Assembly (NCBI RefSeq): GCF_009793355.1
Contig: NZ_WTKP01000003.1
Span: 124,001 to 188,000 of the forward strand
From: Vreelandella zhuhanensis
GTDB lineage: Bacteria; Pseudomonadota; Gammaproteobacteria; Pseudomonadales; Halomonadaceae
DNA length: 64,000 nt
Direction: 5' to 3'
In this document: positions 50,046-61,520 of the stretch, one piece after another
How positions within the stretch are numbered: position 1 is the stretch's first letter
Layout: every line of letters begins with the position of its first letter
Translations under genes and position numbers: made by a program
Notes under the pieces: model-generated
What the model was told of the DNA's origin: nothing
Databases searched by the model: none
Seen by the model: the letters and a program-made list of their open reading frames with translations, nothing else

Positions 50046-50438
50046 TCAGCCGTGTCCCTGATCGGGGTGCGGCACCGGCTTGTCACCGATTTCTTCATCG
50101 CGCAGCTCCGAAGGCCGGCCTTGGGTCTTGTCGACATGAGGCAGCTGCAAGTGCAGCCCGGTCTTGGCCAGCAAATGCGCGCTGACCGGGGCGGTGATGA
50201 ACAAGAACAAGGTAATCAGTATTTCCTGGATATCCGGCTTGCCCTGGGCACCCCAGAAATACAGCATCGAAGCCAGCAGAATGCAGCCAATGCCCAGGGT
50301 GGTTGCCTTGGTGGGGCCGTGCAGGCGCATGTAGAAGTCGCGCAGGTGGGTCATGCCCAGCGAGCCGATAAATACGAAGATGCCGCCTGCAATCAGCAGG
50401 AAACTGATCACGCCCTCAAGAATCACGTTAATCGTCAT
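50046..50438 (-). CDS. mrpG: Mrp antiporter subunit G (operon 1)
   Basis: A 130-residue small membrane subunit with three helices: VISFLLIAGGIFVFIGSLGM, the MRLHGPTKATTLG motif typical of MnhG/PhaG, and ILITLFLFITAPVSAHLLAK. It is the last gene of the leftward Mrp operon. A hydrophilic C-terminal tail (HVDKTQGRPSELRDEEIGDK) is longer than in many homologues. GGAGG lies 4 bases before the ATG. Confidence 0.93.
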   Translation of the reverse strand: MTINVILEGVISFLLIAGGIFVFIGSLGMTHLRDFYMRLHGPTKATTLGIGCILLASMLYFWGAQGKPDIQEILITLFLFITAPVSAHLLAKTGLHLQLPHVDKTQGRPSELRDEEIGDKPVPHPDQGHG

Positions 50439-50457
50439 GGAGCCTCCAAGGCCTTTT

Positions 50458-50727
50458 TTATTCGATGATATCGCCGCGTAGCAAGTACTTGCACACCGCT
50501 ACCGTGCTGATGAAACCGAGCATGGCGATCAACAGTGCCGACTCGAAATAGGTCTTGGTGTTGAGCCACAGGCCCATCATCACAATCAAGGCAATGGAAT
50601 TGACGTACATGGTGTCCAGGGCCAGCAGTCGGTCGGGAAGCGAGGGACCCACGGTGAGTCGATAGACATTCAGCAACAGCGCCAGGATCACTAGCGCCAG
50701 ACTGATCTTGAGTGCGATAGCTAGCAT
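50458..50727 (-). CDS. mrpF: Mrp antiporter subunit F (operon 1)
   Basis: An 89-residue three-helix subunit. VYRLTVGPSLPDRLLALDTM is the MnhF/PhaF signature, with the Pro-Asp pair in the membrane. The gene overlaps the 3' end of mrpE by 7 bp and precedes mrpG by 19 bp. The subunit lies in the part of the Mrp complex linked to sodium binding. Confidence 0.93.
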   Translation of the reverse strand: MLAIALKISLALVILALLLNVYRLTVGPSLPDRLLALDTMYVNSIALIVMMGLWLNTKTYFESALLIAMLGFISTVAVCKYLLRGDIIE

Positions 50728-51218
50728 TCATATATCTCCATAAGCGGTCGCTCGTAACGCTCGCGAATGTGATTGATAAGCGCCTCTTCGTCCTCCACAT
50801 CCAAAGCGTGGATCAGCAGCGTCTTGCCATCCATGCGCAGGTTGGCCGAGACCGTTCCCGGGGTAAGGCTGATGGTATTGGCCAGCAAGGTAACCGTGAA
50901 ACGCTTCTTTACCATCAGTGGATACTCAACGAAATGCGGACGCATGCGGCGCCAAGGGTTGATGATCAACCAGGCCACCTCGAGATTGGCGACGATGATA
51001 TCGCCGAGTACTCGCAGAACGAAGCGCAGCAACAGCCAGGGTTGGCTGACATGCGGCTGTAGATCCCAGAAACGGTAGGTAAGCAGAGGAATGACGATCG
51101 CCAGTACGCTCCCCAGCAGAATCTGGCCGAAGGCCATGCTACGTGTCATGAGTAGCCATACCAGCAACAGCAGGATCGACAACAGAGGTGTCGGCAGCCA
51201 AGAGCGGGGCTTGATCAT
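50721..51218 (-). CDS. mrpE: Mrp antiporter subunit E (operon 1)
   Basis: A 165-residue subunit with an N-terminal hydrophobic region (LLSILLLLVWLLMTRSMAFG) and the cytoplasmic-side signature FTVTLLANTISLTPGTVSAN shared by MnhE/PhaE. The start at 51218 has GGAGAG upstream and overlaps the mrpD stop by 4 bp (ATGA). The longer frame to 51362 runs into mrpD. Confidence 0.93.
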   Translation of the reverse strand: MIKPRSWLPTPLLSILLLLVWLLMTRSMAFGQILLGSVLAIVIPLLTYRFWDLQPHVSQPWLLLRFVLRVLGDIIVANLEVAWLIINPWRRMRPHFVEYPLMVKKRFTVTLLANTISLTPGTVSANLRMDGKTLLIHALDVEDEEALINHIRERYERPLMEIYEC

Positions 51219-52717
51219 CGAGACTCTCCGTCGAGAAGGGCATGAATCATGCTCTGGGGGTTGGCCAATTGGACGGCGGTGGCGTGAGTGTAGTCGCTGA
51301 TCGGGCCCGCCAGTACCACCAGCAGGGGGGATGCGCCCAATAACCAGACGACGCCGAACCATTGGCGGCGCGGTAACGTTTCGCCAGCGGCTTCACCGTG
51401 GCTGCGCCAGAACAGGGTGGAGCCGGCGCGGGAAAGGGCAATCATCATGCACAACCCACCGCCCAGCAAGATGGGCCACAGCCACAACCGCTGAGTGCCT
51501 TCGGCGGCTATCAGCAGAAATGCCTTGCCGATAGCGCCGGACAGCGGAGGCATGCCCGCCACCGCTATGGCCCCGAGAAAGAATAGCCCCGCCAGCCAGC
51601 CGCCCTGTTTGAGAGGGCGGCCTTTCACCAGCCGTGTTCCGGCTTTACCGCGTTGCACACCGATCAATTCGGCAAGCAGGAAGAGCCCGCCGGTCACCAG
51701 GGTGGTATGAATCAGATAATAGAGTAGCGCGGAGGTGGCCTCTACCGAGCCGATGCCGATGCCGGCCAGCAGGGTGCCGACCGAAAACAACACCAGATAG
51801 GCGACCATCAGGCGCAGATCCCGTGCCGCCAGTATACCCATGGCGGCGGCTACCAAGGTGGCCAGGGACAACCACCAGACCCAGGATTGTTCCAGTCCGG
51901 CGAGCGGCCCCGCCTGTTCGCCGAAGAGCAGCGAGTAGACCCTGAGAATCGCATAGATACCTACCTTGGTCATGATGGCGAACAGCGCCGCTACCGGGGC
52001 AGGAGCCGCGGCATAGGCACGCGGCAGCCAGAAGTAGAGGGGCAGGATGGCGGCCTTGAGGCCGAACACCACCAGCAGCATCAGGGCGCCGGCCGTCACC
52101 AGGCCGGCCCGTTCGGCAGGGAGTTCGCTGATCCGCACGGCCATATCGGCCATGTTGAGAGTGCCGGTGGCGCCGTAGAGCACGCCCACCGCAATCAGAA
52201 ACAGTGAAGAGCCTGCTAGGTTGAGTACCACATAATGCACCCCGGCCTGAATGCGTGCCTTGCCGCCGCCATGCATCAGCAGGGCGTAAGAAGCCAGTAA
52301 CAAGACCTCGAAAAATACGAAGAGGTTGAACAGGTCGCCGGTGAGAAAGGCACCATTGATGCCCATCAGCTGGAGCTGGAAGAGCCCATGGAAATTGCTG
52401 CCTTTCTCGTCGTCACCGCCACAGGCGAAGACCACCGCACCCAGCGCAAGCACGGCGGTCACCAATACCATCAAGGCTGACAGGCGATCGAGCACCAGAA
52501 CGATACCAAAGGGAGGCTGCCAACCGCCCAGCGCGTAGTAGCTTACTTCGCCGCCGGCGGCTTGGGCCAGCAGTGCGATGCCGATCATCACCAGCAATGC
52601 AGTCGCGCCCACGCCGATCAGGCGCTTGGAGCGGGTGCCGCCCTGGCGGCGGCGCAAGGTCAGAATGCCGGCCACCAACGGCAGGACGACCGGCAGGACA
52701 ATCAAATGCTGTATCAC
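51215..52717 (-). CDS. mrpD: Mrp antiporter subunit D (operon 1)
   Basis: A 500-residue, 14-helix subunit homologous to Nuo/Complex I antiporter-like subunits. The conserved membrane Lys in FGLKAAILPLYFWLPRAYAA and the Glu in LFNLFVFFEVLLLASYALL mark the proton channel. It starts at 52717, overlapping the mrpC stop by 4 bp. With MrpA it carries proton translocation coupled to monovalent cation export. Confidence 0.95.
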   Translation of the reverse strand: MIQHLIVLPVVLPLVAGILTLRRRQGGTRSKRLIGVGATALLVMIGIALLAQAAGGEVSYYALGGWQPPFGIVLVLDRLSALMVLVTAVLALGAVVFACGGDDEKGSNFHGLFQLQLMGINGAFLTGDLFNLFVFFEVLLLASYALLMHGGGKARIQAGVHYVVLNLAGSSLFLIAVGVLYGATGTLNMADMAVRISELPAERAGLVTAGALMLLVVFGLKAAILPLYFWLPRAYAAAPAPVAALFAIMTKVGIYAILRVYSLLFGEQAGPLAGLEQSWVWWLSLATLVAAAMGILAARDLRLMVAYLVLFSVGTLLAGIGIGSVEATSALLYYLIHTTLVTGGLFLLAELIGVQRGKAGTRLVKGRPLKQGGWLAGLFFLGAIAVAGMPPLSGAIGKAFLLIAAEGTQRLWLWPILLGGGLCMMIALSRAGSTLFWRSHGEAAGETLPRRQWFGVVWLLGASPLLVVLAGPISDYTHATAVQLANPQSMIHALLDGESR

Positions 52718-53049
52718 TGGCGTTCCTCCTCGCGGCCGTCGACATGATCGTTACCCGCCTCGCTGCGGGCGCGCATCGCGAGAATCACCACGAAGGCGGT
52801 CATGGCGAAGCCGATGACGATGGCCGTAAGTACCAGTGCCTGCGGCAAAGGGTCGGCATAGCTTGCGGGGCCGTCAACGATAGCGGCCCCATCGGTGGTC
52901 AGCCCACCCATGGAGAACAGAAAGAGGTTCACGGCATAGGAGAGCAAGGTCAAACCGACCACAACCGGAAAGGTGCGTCCGCGTAGTGTCAGGTAGAGAC
53001 CACAGGCGGTGAGAACACCGGTGGTGATGGCGTAGAGGCCTTCCATCAA
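52714..53049 (-). CDS. mrpC: Mrp antiporter subunit C (operon 1)
   Basis: A 111-residue NuoK-like subunit with three helices. [20 protein letters not shown] and [20 protein letters not shown] are the MnhC/PhaC signatures. It overlaps mrpAB by 4 bp upstream and mrpD by 4 bp downstream. The hydrophilic tail after the last helix is short and charged. Confidence 0.95.
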   Translation of the reverse strand: MMEGLYAITTGVLTACGLYLTLRGRTFPVVVGLTLLSYAVNLFLFSMGGLTTDGAAIVDGPASYADPLPQALVLTAIVIGFAMTAFVVILAMRARSEAGNDHVDGREEERQ

Positions 53050-55871
53050 CGTTTCTCCTTGGTGGAACGTTCGGTATCGCTTGATGCTGGTTGCTTGACC
53101 GGGCGGTGCGCGGTGGTGACCTTGCCCAGATTGGCCAGAATCATGAGGGTAGCTCCTACCACCGCCAGATAGACGCCTAAATCGAAAAGCATGGCGGTGG
53201 CCAATTCGAACTTACCCACCAGCGGTAGATGGAAGTAGCCGAAAGCCGAGGTCAAGAACGGCTTTCCGAACAACCAGCTGCCCAGACCGGTAAGAGTAGC
53301 GATGGCGACCCCGGCAATAGCGACCGGTTGGTAGGGAAAGTCGAGGCGGTACTGGACCCATTCGACGCCACGCGCCATGTAGACCAGGATAAGGGCCACG
53401 GCGGTGATCAGCCCGGCGATAAAGCCGCCGCCCGGCATGTTGTGTCCGCGCAGGAAGATGAAGGCCGAGACCAGCAGCGCCAGAGGTAGTATGGCCTGGG
53501 AAATGGTGGTCAGGATCATCGGATAGCAGTCCGGCGACCAGAGGCGCCCCTCGTTATCGCTGTGAGGCATGAACAAGCGCAGACGATTGAGTAGCTTGAA
53601 GATCGCCAGCCCCGCGAGGGCCAGTACGGTGATTTCACCCAGGGTATCGAAGCCGCGAAAGTCGACCAGAATCACGTTGACCACATTGTGACCGCCACCG
53701 CCGGGCACGCTGTTTTCCATGAAAAAGCCCGATATCGGGTCGTTGTCACGGGTTAGCACCGCATAGTTGAGGCTTGCGATGACCGTGCCTAGGGAGCCGG
53801 CCAGGGCTATGTCGCGCAGGTTGCGGCGTGGCGAGGACTCGCTGGCGGTTTTCTGGGGCAGAAAGAACAGCGCCAACATCAACAGAATCATGGTGACGAC
53901 TTCCACCGACAGCTGCGTCAGGGCCAGGTCGGGAGCGGAGAATCGCGCGAAAGTCAGCGCGACCACCAGCCCCACGACGGAAAGCATCAGCAGCGATATC
54001 AGGCGGTGGCGGTGGGTGAGCACGGTACCGATGCCACCGAAGATCAATAGACCGGCGCCCAGCAACAGTACCCCGTCGAGAGGCTGGTTGCCCCGGCTGC
54101 CGGTAAGGGCTCCCATGCCGGCCAGGCCCAGTGTGCCCATGACCAGGGCGGCGAACAGCAACAACCCCATGTAACGTTGCAGTGAGCCGCCATCGAAGCG
54201 GGCCAGGCCGCTTTCCGCCCGGCGAGCCAGGCATTGCATGGCACTCTCGAAGACCAGGCGAGCATCCACCGGCTGGAAGCTTTTGGCAAAACTTTTCAGG
54301 TAGGGGTGACGCCAGTAGAGAGCAATACCCGCGACGATGGCCACGAAGCTCATGGCCAGCGGCAGATTGAAGCCATGCCACACTGCCAGGTAGAACGTCA
54401 GGGCTTCACCGAGCACAGCCTGGGTGGCCAGCCCCAGCAGGCCGGTGGCCAAGGCGGCAGGAAATATCCCCACCAGAACGCAAAGAACCACCAGCAATTC
54501 CACGGGTAAGCGCATCAGATGTGGCGGCTCATGAGGAGATTTCGGCGGTGCTTGGCGAGCCGGCTTGAAGAAGACTGCATATACCAGGCGTAGTGAATAA
54601 GCCACCGACAGTACGCCACCCAAGGTCGCCAGGACAGGCATTATCCAGCTCAACCCGCCCAGCACCGGTGTGACCAGCGTCTCGGTGAAGAACATTTCCT
54701 TGGAGAGAAAGCCATTGAGTAGCGGTAGCCCGGCCATGGCGGCGGCGGCCACGGTGGTCAACAGGGCGGTGACCGGCATGGCGCGCCTGAGCCCGCCGAG
54801 GTGGCCAAGCTCGCGGGTGCCGGTTTCGTGATCGATGATCCCCGTACTCATGAACAGCGCCGCCTTGAAGGTGGCATGGTTGAGTATATGAAAGAGCGCG
54901 GCGAGCACCGCCATGGGACTGCCGATGCCCAACAGCACCGTGATAAGCCCCAGATGGCTGACCGTGGAAAACGCCAGGATGGACTTGAGGTCGGTCTTGA
55001 TCAAGGCGAACCAAGCGCCGTACAGCATGGTGACGATACCCACCAGCGGTACGATGACCGACCATAGCTCACTGCCGGCGATAGCCGGATGCAGTCTGGC
55101 CAGCAAGAAGATACCCGCCTTGACCATGGTGGCCGAGTGCAGATAGGCCGACACCGGCGTCGGTGCGGCCATGGCGTGGGGTAACCAGAAATGAAACGGA
55201 AACTGGGCCGATTTGGTAAAGGCGCCGAGCAGCACCAGTATCAGCATCACCGGATAAAGAGAGTCGGCAACAATCAGCTCGCCGCTGGCCAGTACCACAT
55301 TCATGTCGAAGCTGCCGACCATGTTCCCCAGCAATATCAGACCGGCAAGCAAGGCCAGTCCGCCCGCGCCGGTGACGGCCAAGGCCATGCGTGCTCCTTT
55401 GCGAGCATCGCTGCGATACGACCAGAAACCGATCAGCAGGAAGGAGGAAAGGCTGGTAAGTTCCCAATAGAGCCACAGCAGCAAGAGGTTGTCGGACATG
55501 ACGATCCCGACCATCGACGCCATGAACAGGATCAAATAGGCATAGAAGCGTCCGAAAGGCTCCTCCGGCGACAGGTAATAATGCGCGTAGAGAAGAATCA
55601 ACAGACCGATGCCGATTATCAGCAGGTTGAAAAGCAGTGACAAGCCGTCAAGGCGAAACGCCAGGTCCAGCCCCAGGCCGGGGATCCAGTCAACGGAGAA
55701 GCGTAGTGCTTCGCCGGCGTTCAGCGCAGGCAACTGAGCGAGCGTCAGTAACAGGGCAAGGGCCGGCAGCAAGGCGGTGGCCAGAGAACAAAAATGCCGA
55801 CCGCGTCGAGCGGTCAGCACAGGCACCAGTACCCCTAGCAGGGGCAGCAGGGCTATCCACAGCAATGTCAT
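53046..55871 (-). CDS. mrpA: Mrp antiporter subunit A-B fusion (PhaAB type)
   Basis: A 941-residue fusion of MrpA and MrpB, as in PhaAB of group 2 systems. The first about 500 residues are the NuoL-like antiporter core ([40 protein letters not shown], with the channel Lys and Glu), a MrpA extension follows (about 500-790; [20 protein letters not shown]), and the last about 140 residues are MrpB ([20 protein letters not shown]). Operon order is A/B-C-D-E-F-G, leftward. Whether it exports Na or K cannot be read from sequence. Confidence 0.95.
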   Translation of the reverse strand: MTLLWIALLPLLGVLVPVLTARRGRHFCSLATALLPALALLLTLAQLPALNAGEALRFSVDWIPGLGLDLAFRLDGLSLLFNLLIIGIGLLILLYAHYYLSPEEPFGRFYAYLILFMASMVGIVMSDNLLLLWLYWELTSLSSFLLIGFWSYRSDARKGARMALAVTGAGGLALLAGLILLGNMVGSFDMNVVLASGELIVADSLYPVMLILVLLGAFTKSAQFPFHFWLPHAMAAPTPVSAYLHSATMVKAGIFLLARLHPAIAGSELWSVIVPLVGIVTMLYGAWFALIKTDLKSILAFSTVSHLGLITVLLGIGSPMAVLAALFHILNHATFKAALFMSTGIIDHETGTRELGHLGGLRRAMPVTALLTTVAAAAMAGLPLLNGFLSKEMFFTETLVTPVLGGLSWIMPVLATLGGVLSVAYSLRLVYAVFFKPARQAPPKSPHEPPHLMRLPVELLVVLCVLVGIFPAALATGLLGLATQAVLGEALTFYLAVWHGFNLPLAMSFVAIVAGIALYWRHPYLKSFAKSFQPVDARLVFESAMQCLARRAESGLARFDGGSLQRYMGLLLFAALVMGTLGLAGMGALTGSRGNQPLDGVLLLGAGLLIFGGIGTVLTHRHRLISLLMLSVVGLVVALTFARFSAPDLALTQLSVEVVTMILLMLALFFLPQKTASESSPRRNLRDIALAGSLGTVIASLNYAVLTRDNDPISGFFMENSVPGGGGHNVVNVILVDFRGFDTLGEITVLALAGLAIFKLLNRLRLFMPHSDNEGRLWSPDCYPMILTTISQAILPLALLVSAFIFLRGHNMPGGGFIAGLITAVALILVYMARGVEWVQYRLDFPYQPVAIAGVAIATLTGLGSWLFGKPFLTSAFGYFHLPLVGKFELATAMLFDLGVYLAVVGATLMILANLGKVTTAHRPVKQPASSDTERSTKEKR

Positions 55872-56098
55872 CGATCAGTCATCCTGCACGGGTCCGAAAG
55901 AAGGGTGGGTGAGAACCGTCTTGCTCACCGCAGCGTCGATAGCTCTACTGTAACGTAAAACAGCGCTTCTGGCTCCCTCCTTGCCTTTCAACATCTTGGC
56001 TCTATACAGTAAGGGTTTCTGCAGTTGTGATTCATGTCGTTGTGATTCGCCGCCTTGAGTGGGGGGTGTCGAATCGGCGCATGCCGGGAGGATGCATC
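55872..56098. promoter_or_regulatory. Divergent promoter region of the two Mrp operons
   Basis: The two antiporter operons start 227 bp apart and diverge. TACTGTA at 55946-55952 and its inverse TACAGTA at 56005-56011 lie 59 bp apart within it, and CTATACAGTAAG resembles a -10 element. A shared regulator binding both half-sites is possible. The GTGAGAAC/GCTCAC pair near 55910-55927 is a further weak dyad. Confidence 0.4.
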
Positions 56099-58432
56099 AT
56101 GCAACTCGCAGTGCTGGGAGGTTTTGTGGTGGCGGGGATGGCGCCCCTGCTGCATCGCTGGTTCGGTGCTCGAACACCTATGCTAATGGCGTTGTTGCCC
56201 GCGTCCTTGACGCTGTGGCTGCTGTGGCAGTGGCCGACTATCATCGCGGGAAATGTGCTGCTGTTGGAGTGGGCCTGGGTGCCGGGGCTCGATATCACCC
56301 TGACGTTTCTGATAGACGGCCTGGCTTGGCTATTTGCCATGTTGATCAGCGTGATCGGCGCACTGGTGCTGGTGTATAGCGGCGACTACCTGCGCGGCCA
56401 TCAAGATCTGCCCCGCTTTTTGGTGGTGATCACCGCTTTCATGATGTCGATGCTTGGTCTGGTGCTCGCCGATAACCTAGTGACCCTGTTCGTGTTCTGG
56501 GAACTCACCAGTATTACCTCCTACCTCTTGATCGGCTTCAACCACACCGACCTTGCTGCACGCAAAGCGGCCCTCCAAGGGCTAATCGTTACCGCAGGCG
56601 GAGGCTTGGCGCTACTCGCAGGCTTCGTCATGCTGGCAGTGGCGGGAGGCAGCTGGTCACTTTCCGAGCTCATCACGCAAGGCGAGGTATTGCGCGAGCA
56701 TTCGCTCTACACAGCACTGCTGATCTGTGTGTTGATTGGCGCCTTCACCAAATCGGCGCAGTTTCCGTTTCATTTCTGGCTACCCAATGCCATGGCCGCC
56801 CCGACGCCGGTGTCGGCCTATCTGCACTCGGCCACCATGGTCAAGGCAGGTATCTATCTGCTGGCTCGGCTGCATCCCGCCCTGGGGGGCACCGATACCT
56901 GGGTGATCAGCCTGTCGCTGGTGGGGGCCTTGACCATGGCGACCGGCGCCTTTCTGGCGATCCAGCACACCCATATCAAGAAAATGTTGGCGTATTCGAC
57001 GATCATGGCACTGGGCACCTTGACAATGTTGTTGGGTATCGGCACCCAGGGTGCCCTGGTGGCTTTCGTGGTTTTCCTGCTGGCGCATTCGCTCTACAAG
57101 GGGGCGCTGTTCATGGTGGCCGGCATTCTCGACCATGCAACCGGCACCAAAGATGTCACCGCCATGGGCGGGCTAAGGCATGCCATGCCGTTGACTGCCG
57201 CAGCGGCTTGCATCGCCGCTCTTTCATTGGCCGGCTTGCCGCCGCTACTTGGCTTTGTGGGCAAGGAGCTGATGTTCGAGTCGGTGCTTGAAGCGAGCCA
57301 TTATCAAGGCGTTATTCTGATACTGGCATTCATCGCGGCTTTTCTGACATTGGCGGTGGCGGTGATCGTCGCCTTGCGGCCCTTCTTCGGCCCGCGGCGC
57401 GAAACGCCAAAAACACCTCATGAAGCACCGCCGGCGATGCTGATTGCCCCGGTCCTGTTGGCCGAGCTGTCGCTATTGCTGGGCTTGGTCCCGGCGCTGC
57501 TGGATGGCTTGGTCGCGGCTGTCGTGACAGGCATAAGCCTTGGTGAAGTCAGGGGGGTAAAGCTGTCGCTGTGGCATGGCATCAACCTGCCGCTGTTACT
57601 TTCCCTGGCTAGCCTGGCGGCGGGAGTGCTGGTTTTTCGTTACTGGCATGCATTGCGCGCCAGACTGGCACGCCTGGAGCCGATCATGGCGCGTGGCCCG
57701 GAAGCCGGTTACGAGGCGTTGATGCGCGGCCTGGTCAATGTGGCAGAATGGCAGACGCGGCTGCTTCAGAATGGCTATATCCGTAACTATCTGGTGATGA
57801 CCCTGCTGGTGTTCTTGGGGTTGGTCGGCCATGCGTTAGTGTTTCGCCACTCACCGAATATAGCGCTGTCCATAGACGTGTATTTCCACGAAGCGGTGGC
57901 GGCGGGGCTGATGGTGTCCGGTGCGATAGTGGCCTGCGTGATGCGTTCGCGTCTGGCGGCGGTGGCGGCGCTGGGGGTCATGGGTTTTTCGATCGCCCTG
58001 ACCTTCGTGCTGTTCAGTGCGCCGGATCTGGCGATTACTCAGTTGCTGGTGGAAACCTTGACGGTCATTCTGCTGGTGCTGGTACTGTTTCGCTCGCCAC
58101 GCTTTGCCGACCTCTCCACGCCTGTCGAGCGATTGCGTGACCTGGTGGTTGCCGTGCTCACCGGGGGGTTGACAACCCTGCTGATGCTGGCGGTATTGAA
58201 CGGGGAGCGATTGCCGCGAATTTCCGATTACATGGTGGCCAACAGCCAGCCGCTTGGGCATGGCCACAATATCGTCAATGTCATCTTGGTGGATTTCCGG
58301 GCACTGGATACCTTGGGCGAGATGTTCGTTCTCGCCTTGGCGGCAATGGGGGTCTACGCCATGCTGCGTTTTCACGTCGTGGACTACGATGCCCGGCATC
58401 CCCCGACCCCCCGGGAGAATACTGATGATTAG
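56099..58432 (+). CDS. mrpA: Mrp antiporter subunit A (operon 2, unfused)
   Basis: A 777-residue MrpA, with the antiporter core ([40 protein letters not shown]) and the MrpA-specific extension ending [20 protein letters not shown] then a hydrophilic tail. It lacks the MrpB domain present in the divergent A-B fusion; mrpB is a separate next gene. The start at 56099 has GGAGG seven bases upstream; the longer frame from 56027 is rejected. It is about as similar to the operon 1 protein by eye as paralogues would be, not a recent copy. Confidence 0.95.
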   Translation: MQLAVLGGFVVAGMAPLLHRWFGARTPMLMALLPASLTLWLLWQWPTIIAGNVLLLEWAWVPGLDITLTFLIDGLAWLFAMLISVIGALVLVYSGDYLRGHQDLPRFLVVITAFMMSMLGLVLADNLVTLFVFWELTSITSYLLIGFNHTDLAARKAALQGLIVTAGGGLALLAGFVMLAVAGGSWSLSELITQGEVLREHSLYTALLICVLIGAFTKSAQFPFHFWLPNAMAAPTPVSAYLHSATMVKAGIYLLARLHPALGGTDTWVISLSLVGALTMATGAFLAIQHTHIKKMLAYSTIMALGTLTMLLGIGTQGALVAFVVFLLAHSLYKGALFMVAGILDHATGTKDVTAMGGLRHAMPLTAAAACIAALSLAGLPPLLGFVGKELMFESVLEASHYQGVILILAFIAAFLTLAVAVIVALRPFFGPRRETPKTPHEAPPAMLIAPVLLAELSLLLGLVPALLDGLVAAVVTGISLGEVRGVKLSLWHGINLPLLLSLASLAAGVLVFRYWHALRARLARLEPIMARGPEAGYEALMRGLVNVAEWQTRLLQNGYIRNYLVMTLLVFLGLVGHALVFRHSPNIALSIDVYFHEAVAAGLMVSGAIVACVMRSRLAAVAALGVMGFSIALTFVLFSAPDLAITQLLVETLTVILLVLVLFRSPRFADLSTPVERLRDLVVAVLTGGLTTLLMLAVLNGERLPRISDYMVANSQPLGHGHNIVNVILVDFRALDTLGEMFVLALAAMGVYAMLRFHVVDYDARHPPTPRENTDD

Positions 58433-58886
58433 ATCAGGTACCTTGATTCTCAACGTGACGGCACGCCTGTTGCTGCCTTTGCAGCTGCTGTTTTCGGTGT
58501 TTCTGTTATTGCGGGGTCATGACGAACCGGGCGGCGGTTTCATTGCGGGTCTGGTGGGGGCGGGAGCCTTCGTGCTCTACCTTTTTGCCTACGGCAGGGC
58601 CTCGCTGCACGCCATGCTCAAGGTGACGCCTCAGGATCTGGTGGGGGCGGGGTTGTTGCTGGGAATATGCTCGACACTGCCTGCCTGGTGGTACGGCGAG
58701 CCTTTCTTTACCGCCCATTGGTGGACGGTACCGATTATCGGTTTCAAGGCGTCCACCACGCTGATCTTCGATATCGGCGTCTACCTGACAGTACTGGGAT
58801 CGGTGCTGACAGCGATCACTTCGCTGGTGAGAACCGATCAGGAGGAGCATCGAGACAGTGCCGAGGAGGTGCCATGGAATCGTTGA
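58425..58886 (+). CDS. mrpB: Mrp antiporter subunit B (operon 2)
   Basis: A 153-residue four-helix subunit. [20 protein letters not shown] is the MnhB signature, and [20 protein letters not shown] completes it. The start overlaps the mrpA stop by 8 bp, and mrpC overlaps its end. The equivalent sequence is fused to MrpA in the neighbouring operon. Confidence 0.94.
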   Translation: MIRSGTLILNVTARLLLPLQLLFSVFLLLRGHDEPGGGFIAGLVGAGAFVLYLFAYGRASLHAMLKVTPQDLVGAGLLLGICSTLPAWWYGEPFFTAHWWTVPIIGFKASTTLIFDIGVYLTVLGSVLTAITSLVRTDQEEHRDSAEEVPWNR

Positions 58887-59221
58887 TGGCGATTGCTATC
58901 GGTATTCTTTTTGCCGCTGCCATCTACATGATGTTGCGCCGCTCCATCGTCAAGCTGGTGATTGGCCTGATGTTGCTTTCCAATGCTGCCAATCTGCTGA
59001 TCTTCGTTACCGCCGGGATGACCCGTGGGGCGCCGCCGTTGGTCCCCCAGGGGCTGACGGCCCCGCCAGGTATCGTGGCCGACCCCTTGCCCCAGGCGTT
59101 GGTGCTCACGGCCATCGTGATTTCCTTCGGCGTACTCTCGTTTGCCGTGGTGCTGGTGCGTCGTGCCTGGGAGATCGTCAAGGCCGATGACCTGGACAAG
59201 ATGAAGGATACCGATACGTGA
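58874..59221 (+). CDS. mrpC: Mrp antiporter subunit C (operon 2)
   Basis: A 115-residue NuoK-like subunit, with [20 protein letters not shown] and [20 protein letters not shown]. The longer loop with [14 protein letters not shown] distinguishes it from the operon 1 copy. GAGGAGG lies 6 bases before the ATG. It overlaps mrpB upstream and mrpD downstream. Confidence 0.95.
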   Translation: MESLMAIAIGILFAAAIYMMLRRSIVKLVIGLMLLSNAANLLIFVTAGMTRGAPPLVPQGLTAPPGIVADPLPQALVLTAIVISFGVLSFAVVLVRRAWEIVKADDLDKMKDTDT

Positions 59222-60735
59222 ACCCGCAAATCGCGCTTCCTATCCTGATCCCGCTGTTTTCGGGTGCCTTGTCATTGGTGTTCTGGCGTTCGAGGGCCGT
59301 GCAGCGAGTGATTGCCGTGGGCGGTACGGCGGCCTTGTTGCTGACGTCGCTGTGGCTGCTGGTGACGGTCAATCGTGACGGCATTCTGGTGATGCATATG
59401 GGCTCCTGGCCGGCACCTTTCGGTATCAGCCTGGTCGCCGATCTGCTGGGTGCCATCATGGTGGTGCTCACCGGAATCATCGGCTTTGCCGTGGCATTGT
59501 TTTCACTGGCGACCGTGGGCCGGGGGCATGAGGCCTATGGCTACTTCCCGTTGATGCACCTGCTTCTGGCGGGGGTCGCCGGTGCCTTTCTCACCGGGGA
59601 TATCTTCAACCTTTATGTCTGGTTTGAAGTGATGTTGGTGGCTTCCTTCGCCTTGCTGATTCTGGGTAGCGAAAAGGCGCAGATGGAAGGCGCCATCAAG
59701 TACGTCACGCTCAACCTGGTGTCGTCGGTAATTTTTCTGGTCGCGGTAGGGCTGCTTTACGGCATGGTGGGAACGCTCAACATGGCCGATATCGCCCGTC
59801 GTCTGGCGACGCTCGAAAACGACGGTATGGTCGATGTGTTGGCGATGATGTTCATGGTGGCCTTCGGCATCAAGGCGGCGGCGTTTCCGTTGTTCTTCTG
59901 GCTGCCGGCTTCCTACCACACGCCGCCGGTGGCGGTCTCGGCACTGTTCGCCGGCCTGCTCACCAAGGTGGGGGTCTATGCACTGTTTCGGGTGTTCACG
60001 CTGATCTTCCATCACAGCCCGGGCTATACCCATGAGATCCTGTTGTGGGGGGCGGGGTTGACCATGCTTTCCGGCGTGCTGGGGGCGGCGGCCCAGTTCG
60101 AGTTCCGGCGAATCCTGTCGTTTCATATCGTCAGCCAGATCGGTTACATGATTCTGGGGCTGGCGCTGTTCACGCCGCTGGCGCTCATCGGCGGGGTCTT
60201 CTACATCATGCATCACATCATCGTGAAGACGAACCTCTTCCTGGTCAGTGGTATCGTGCACCGCCTGCGCGGCAGTTATGACCTCAAGAAGCTTGGTGGA
60301 TTGTATAAAAGCCATCCCGGCTTGGCGGTACTGTTCTTGATCCCGGCACTATCCCTGGCCGGCATGCCGCCGCTTTCCGGTTTCTTTGCCAAGTTCATCG
60401 TGGTTCGTGCCGCCATCGAGGCCGAGGCCTACGGTGTCACCTTCATCGCGCTGCTGGTGGGGTTGCTGACGCTTTATTCGATGACCAAGATCTGGGCGGA
60501 AGTGTTCTGGAAAGCCACACCGCCGGAAGGGGATATCGTCCCCTTTCCGGCGGTTAGCCAGCGCGAGCTCTGGTTGATGTCGGCGCCGGCGGTGGGCCTG
60601 GCCGCCTGTACCCTTCTGATCGGGCTCAATGCCGAACCCTTCTATGCGCTGGCCGAAGCCTCGGCGGCGGAGCTGCTTACGCCTGAACGCTACATCGAAG
60701 CGGTGCTCGGCAAGGCAGAGGAGACAACGCCATGA
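59218..60735 (+). CDS. mrpD: Mrp antiporter subunit D (operon 2)
   Basis: A 505-residue antiporter-like subunit with [20 protein letters not shown] (channel Lys), [20 protein letters not shown] (channel Glu) and [20 protein letters not shown]. It starts with GTG in a GTGA overlap with the mrpC stop. It is homologous to the operon 1 D subunit but clearly diverged. Confidence 0.95.
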   Translation: MNPQIALPILIPLFSGALSLVFWRSRAVQRVIAVGGTAALLLTSLWLLVTVNRDGILVMHMGSWPAPFGISLVADLLGAIMVVLTGIIGFAVALFSLATVGRGHEAYGYFPLMHLLLAGVAGAFLTGDIFNLYVWFEVMLVASFALLILGSEKAQMEGAIKYVTLNLVSSVIFLVAVGLLYGMVGTLNMADIARRLATLENDGMVDVLAMMFMVAFGIKAAAFPLFFWLPASYHTPPVAVSALFAGLLTKVGVYALFRVFTLIFHHSPGYTHEILLWGAGLTMLSGVLGAAAQFEFRRILSFHIVSQIGYMILGLALFTPLALIGGVFYIMHHIIVKTNLFLVSGIVHRLRGSYDLKKLGGLYKSHPGLAVLFLIPALSLAGMPPLSGFFAKFIVVRAAIEAEAYGVTFIALLVGLLTLYSMTKIWAEVFWKATPPEGDIVPFPAVSQRELWLMSAPAVGLAACTLLIGLNAEPFYALAEASAAELLTPERYIEAVLGKAEETTP

Positions 60736-61205
60736 TCGGAGCTGCCTGGAATTTGCTGCTCGGGTTGGCCTGGATCGTGCTTAGCGGGGATTTCAGCGGG
60801 GGCAATGTCCTCGCCGGGCTAATCTTCGGCTATCTGGTGCTGGCGCTTATTCAATCCCAGGTACCGGCGCTTGACGGTTATGCCCAACGCTTGCCCCGGC
60901 TGATTTGTTTTATTGGTTTTTTCTTCAAGGAACTGCTGGTAGCTAATCTCAAGGTATCCTATGACATCGTGACGCCACCCTGGTACATGAAGCCTGGGGT
61001 AATTGCCATGCCGCTCAAGGCGCGTACCGAGTTCGAGATCGCCTTCGTCGCCAATCTGATTTCGCTGACACCGGGCACGCTCAGCCTGGATGTCTCCGAT
61101 GATCGACGCGTGCTGTATATTCATGCGATGTTTCTGCATGACGAAGTGGAACTGCGCCAGGGCCTGGCCGAGCTCGAGCGTCGGGCGCTGGCGCTTTTTC
61201 ACTGA
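60732..61205 (+). CDS. mrpE: Mrp antiporter subunit E (operon 2)
   Basis: A 157-residue subunit with [20 protein letters not shown], the MnhE signature, and [20 protein letters not shown] before it. The start overlaps mrpD by 4 bp (ATGA). A 45-bp gap to mrpF is the only sizeable break in the operon and includes a TTGCTTCTTGTA direct repeat. Confidence 0.94.
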   Translation: MIGAAWNLLLGLAWIVLSGDFSGGNVLAGLIFGYLVLALIQSQVPALDGYAQRLPRLICFIGFFFKELLVANLKVSYDIVTPPWYMKPGVIAMPLKARTEFEIAFVANLISLTPGTLSLDVSDDRRVLYIHAMFLHDEVELRQGLAELERRALALFH

Positions 61206-61250
61206 TTGCTTCTTGTAGATTGCTTCTTGTAAATGTAAAGGAGGCGCACC

Positions 61251-61520
61251 ATGTCGACCCTGATCTTGCTGAGCTTGGCGTTGATGTCACTGGCACTGTG
61301 TCTGGCTTTCGTGCGGCTTTTTCGCGGCCCCAGTCTGCCGGACCGGGTGGTGGCCCTGGAGCTATTTTCATCGATTCTGGTCGGCATCATCGGGCTGGTC
61401 GCCATCGCGACCGATGTGCCCAGTCTGGTCGATGTGGCTATCGTCATGGCATTGATGGCGTTCATGGCGGCGATCGGTTTCGCTCGCTTTCTGGAACGAG
61501 GAGGGCCGCGCGATGATTGA
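61251..61520 (+). CDS. mrpF: Mrp antiporter subunit F (operon 2)
   Basis: An 89-residue three-helix subunit with FVRLFRGPSLPDRVVALELF, the MnhF signature. AAGGAGG lies 6 bases before the ATG. It overlaps mrpG by 8 bp. Confidence 0.94.
   Translation: MSTLILLSLALMSLALCLAFVRLFRGPSLPDRVVALELFSSILVGIIGLVAIATDVPSLVDVAIVMALMAFMAAIGFARFLERGGPRDD

Noticed and set aside
59503-60315. Minus-strand frame of 270 codons
   Set aside because: It is antisense to mrpD of the second operon and rich in His/Gln/Arg, as expected of a shadow.
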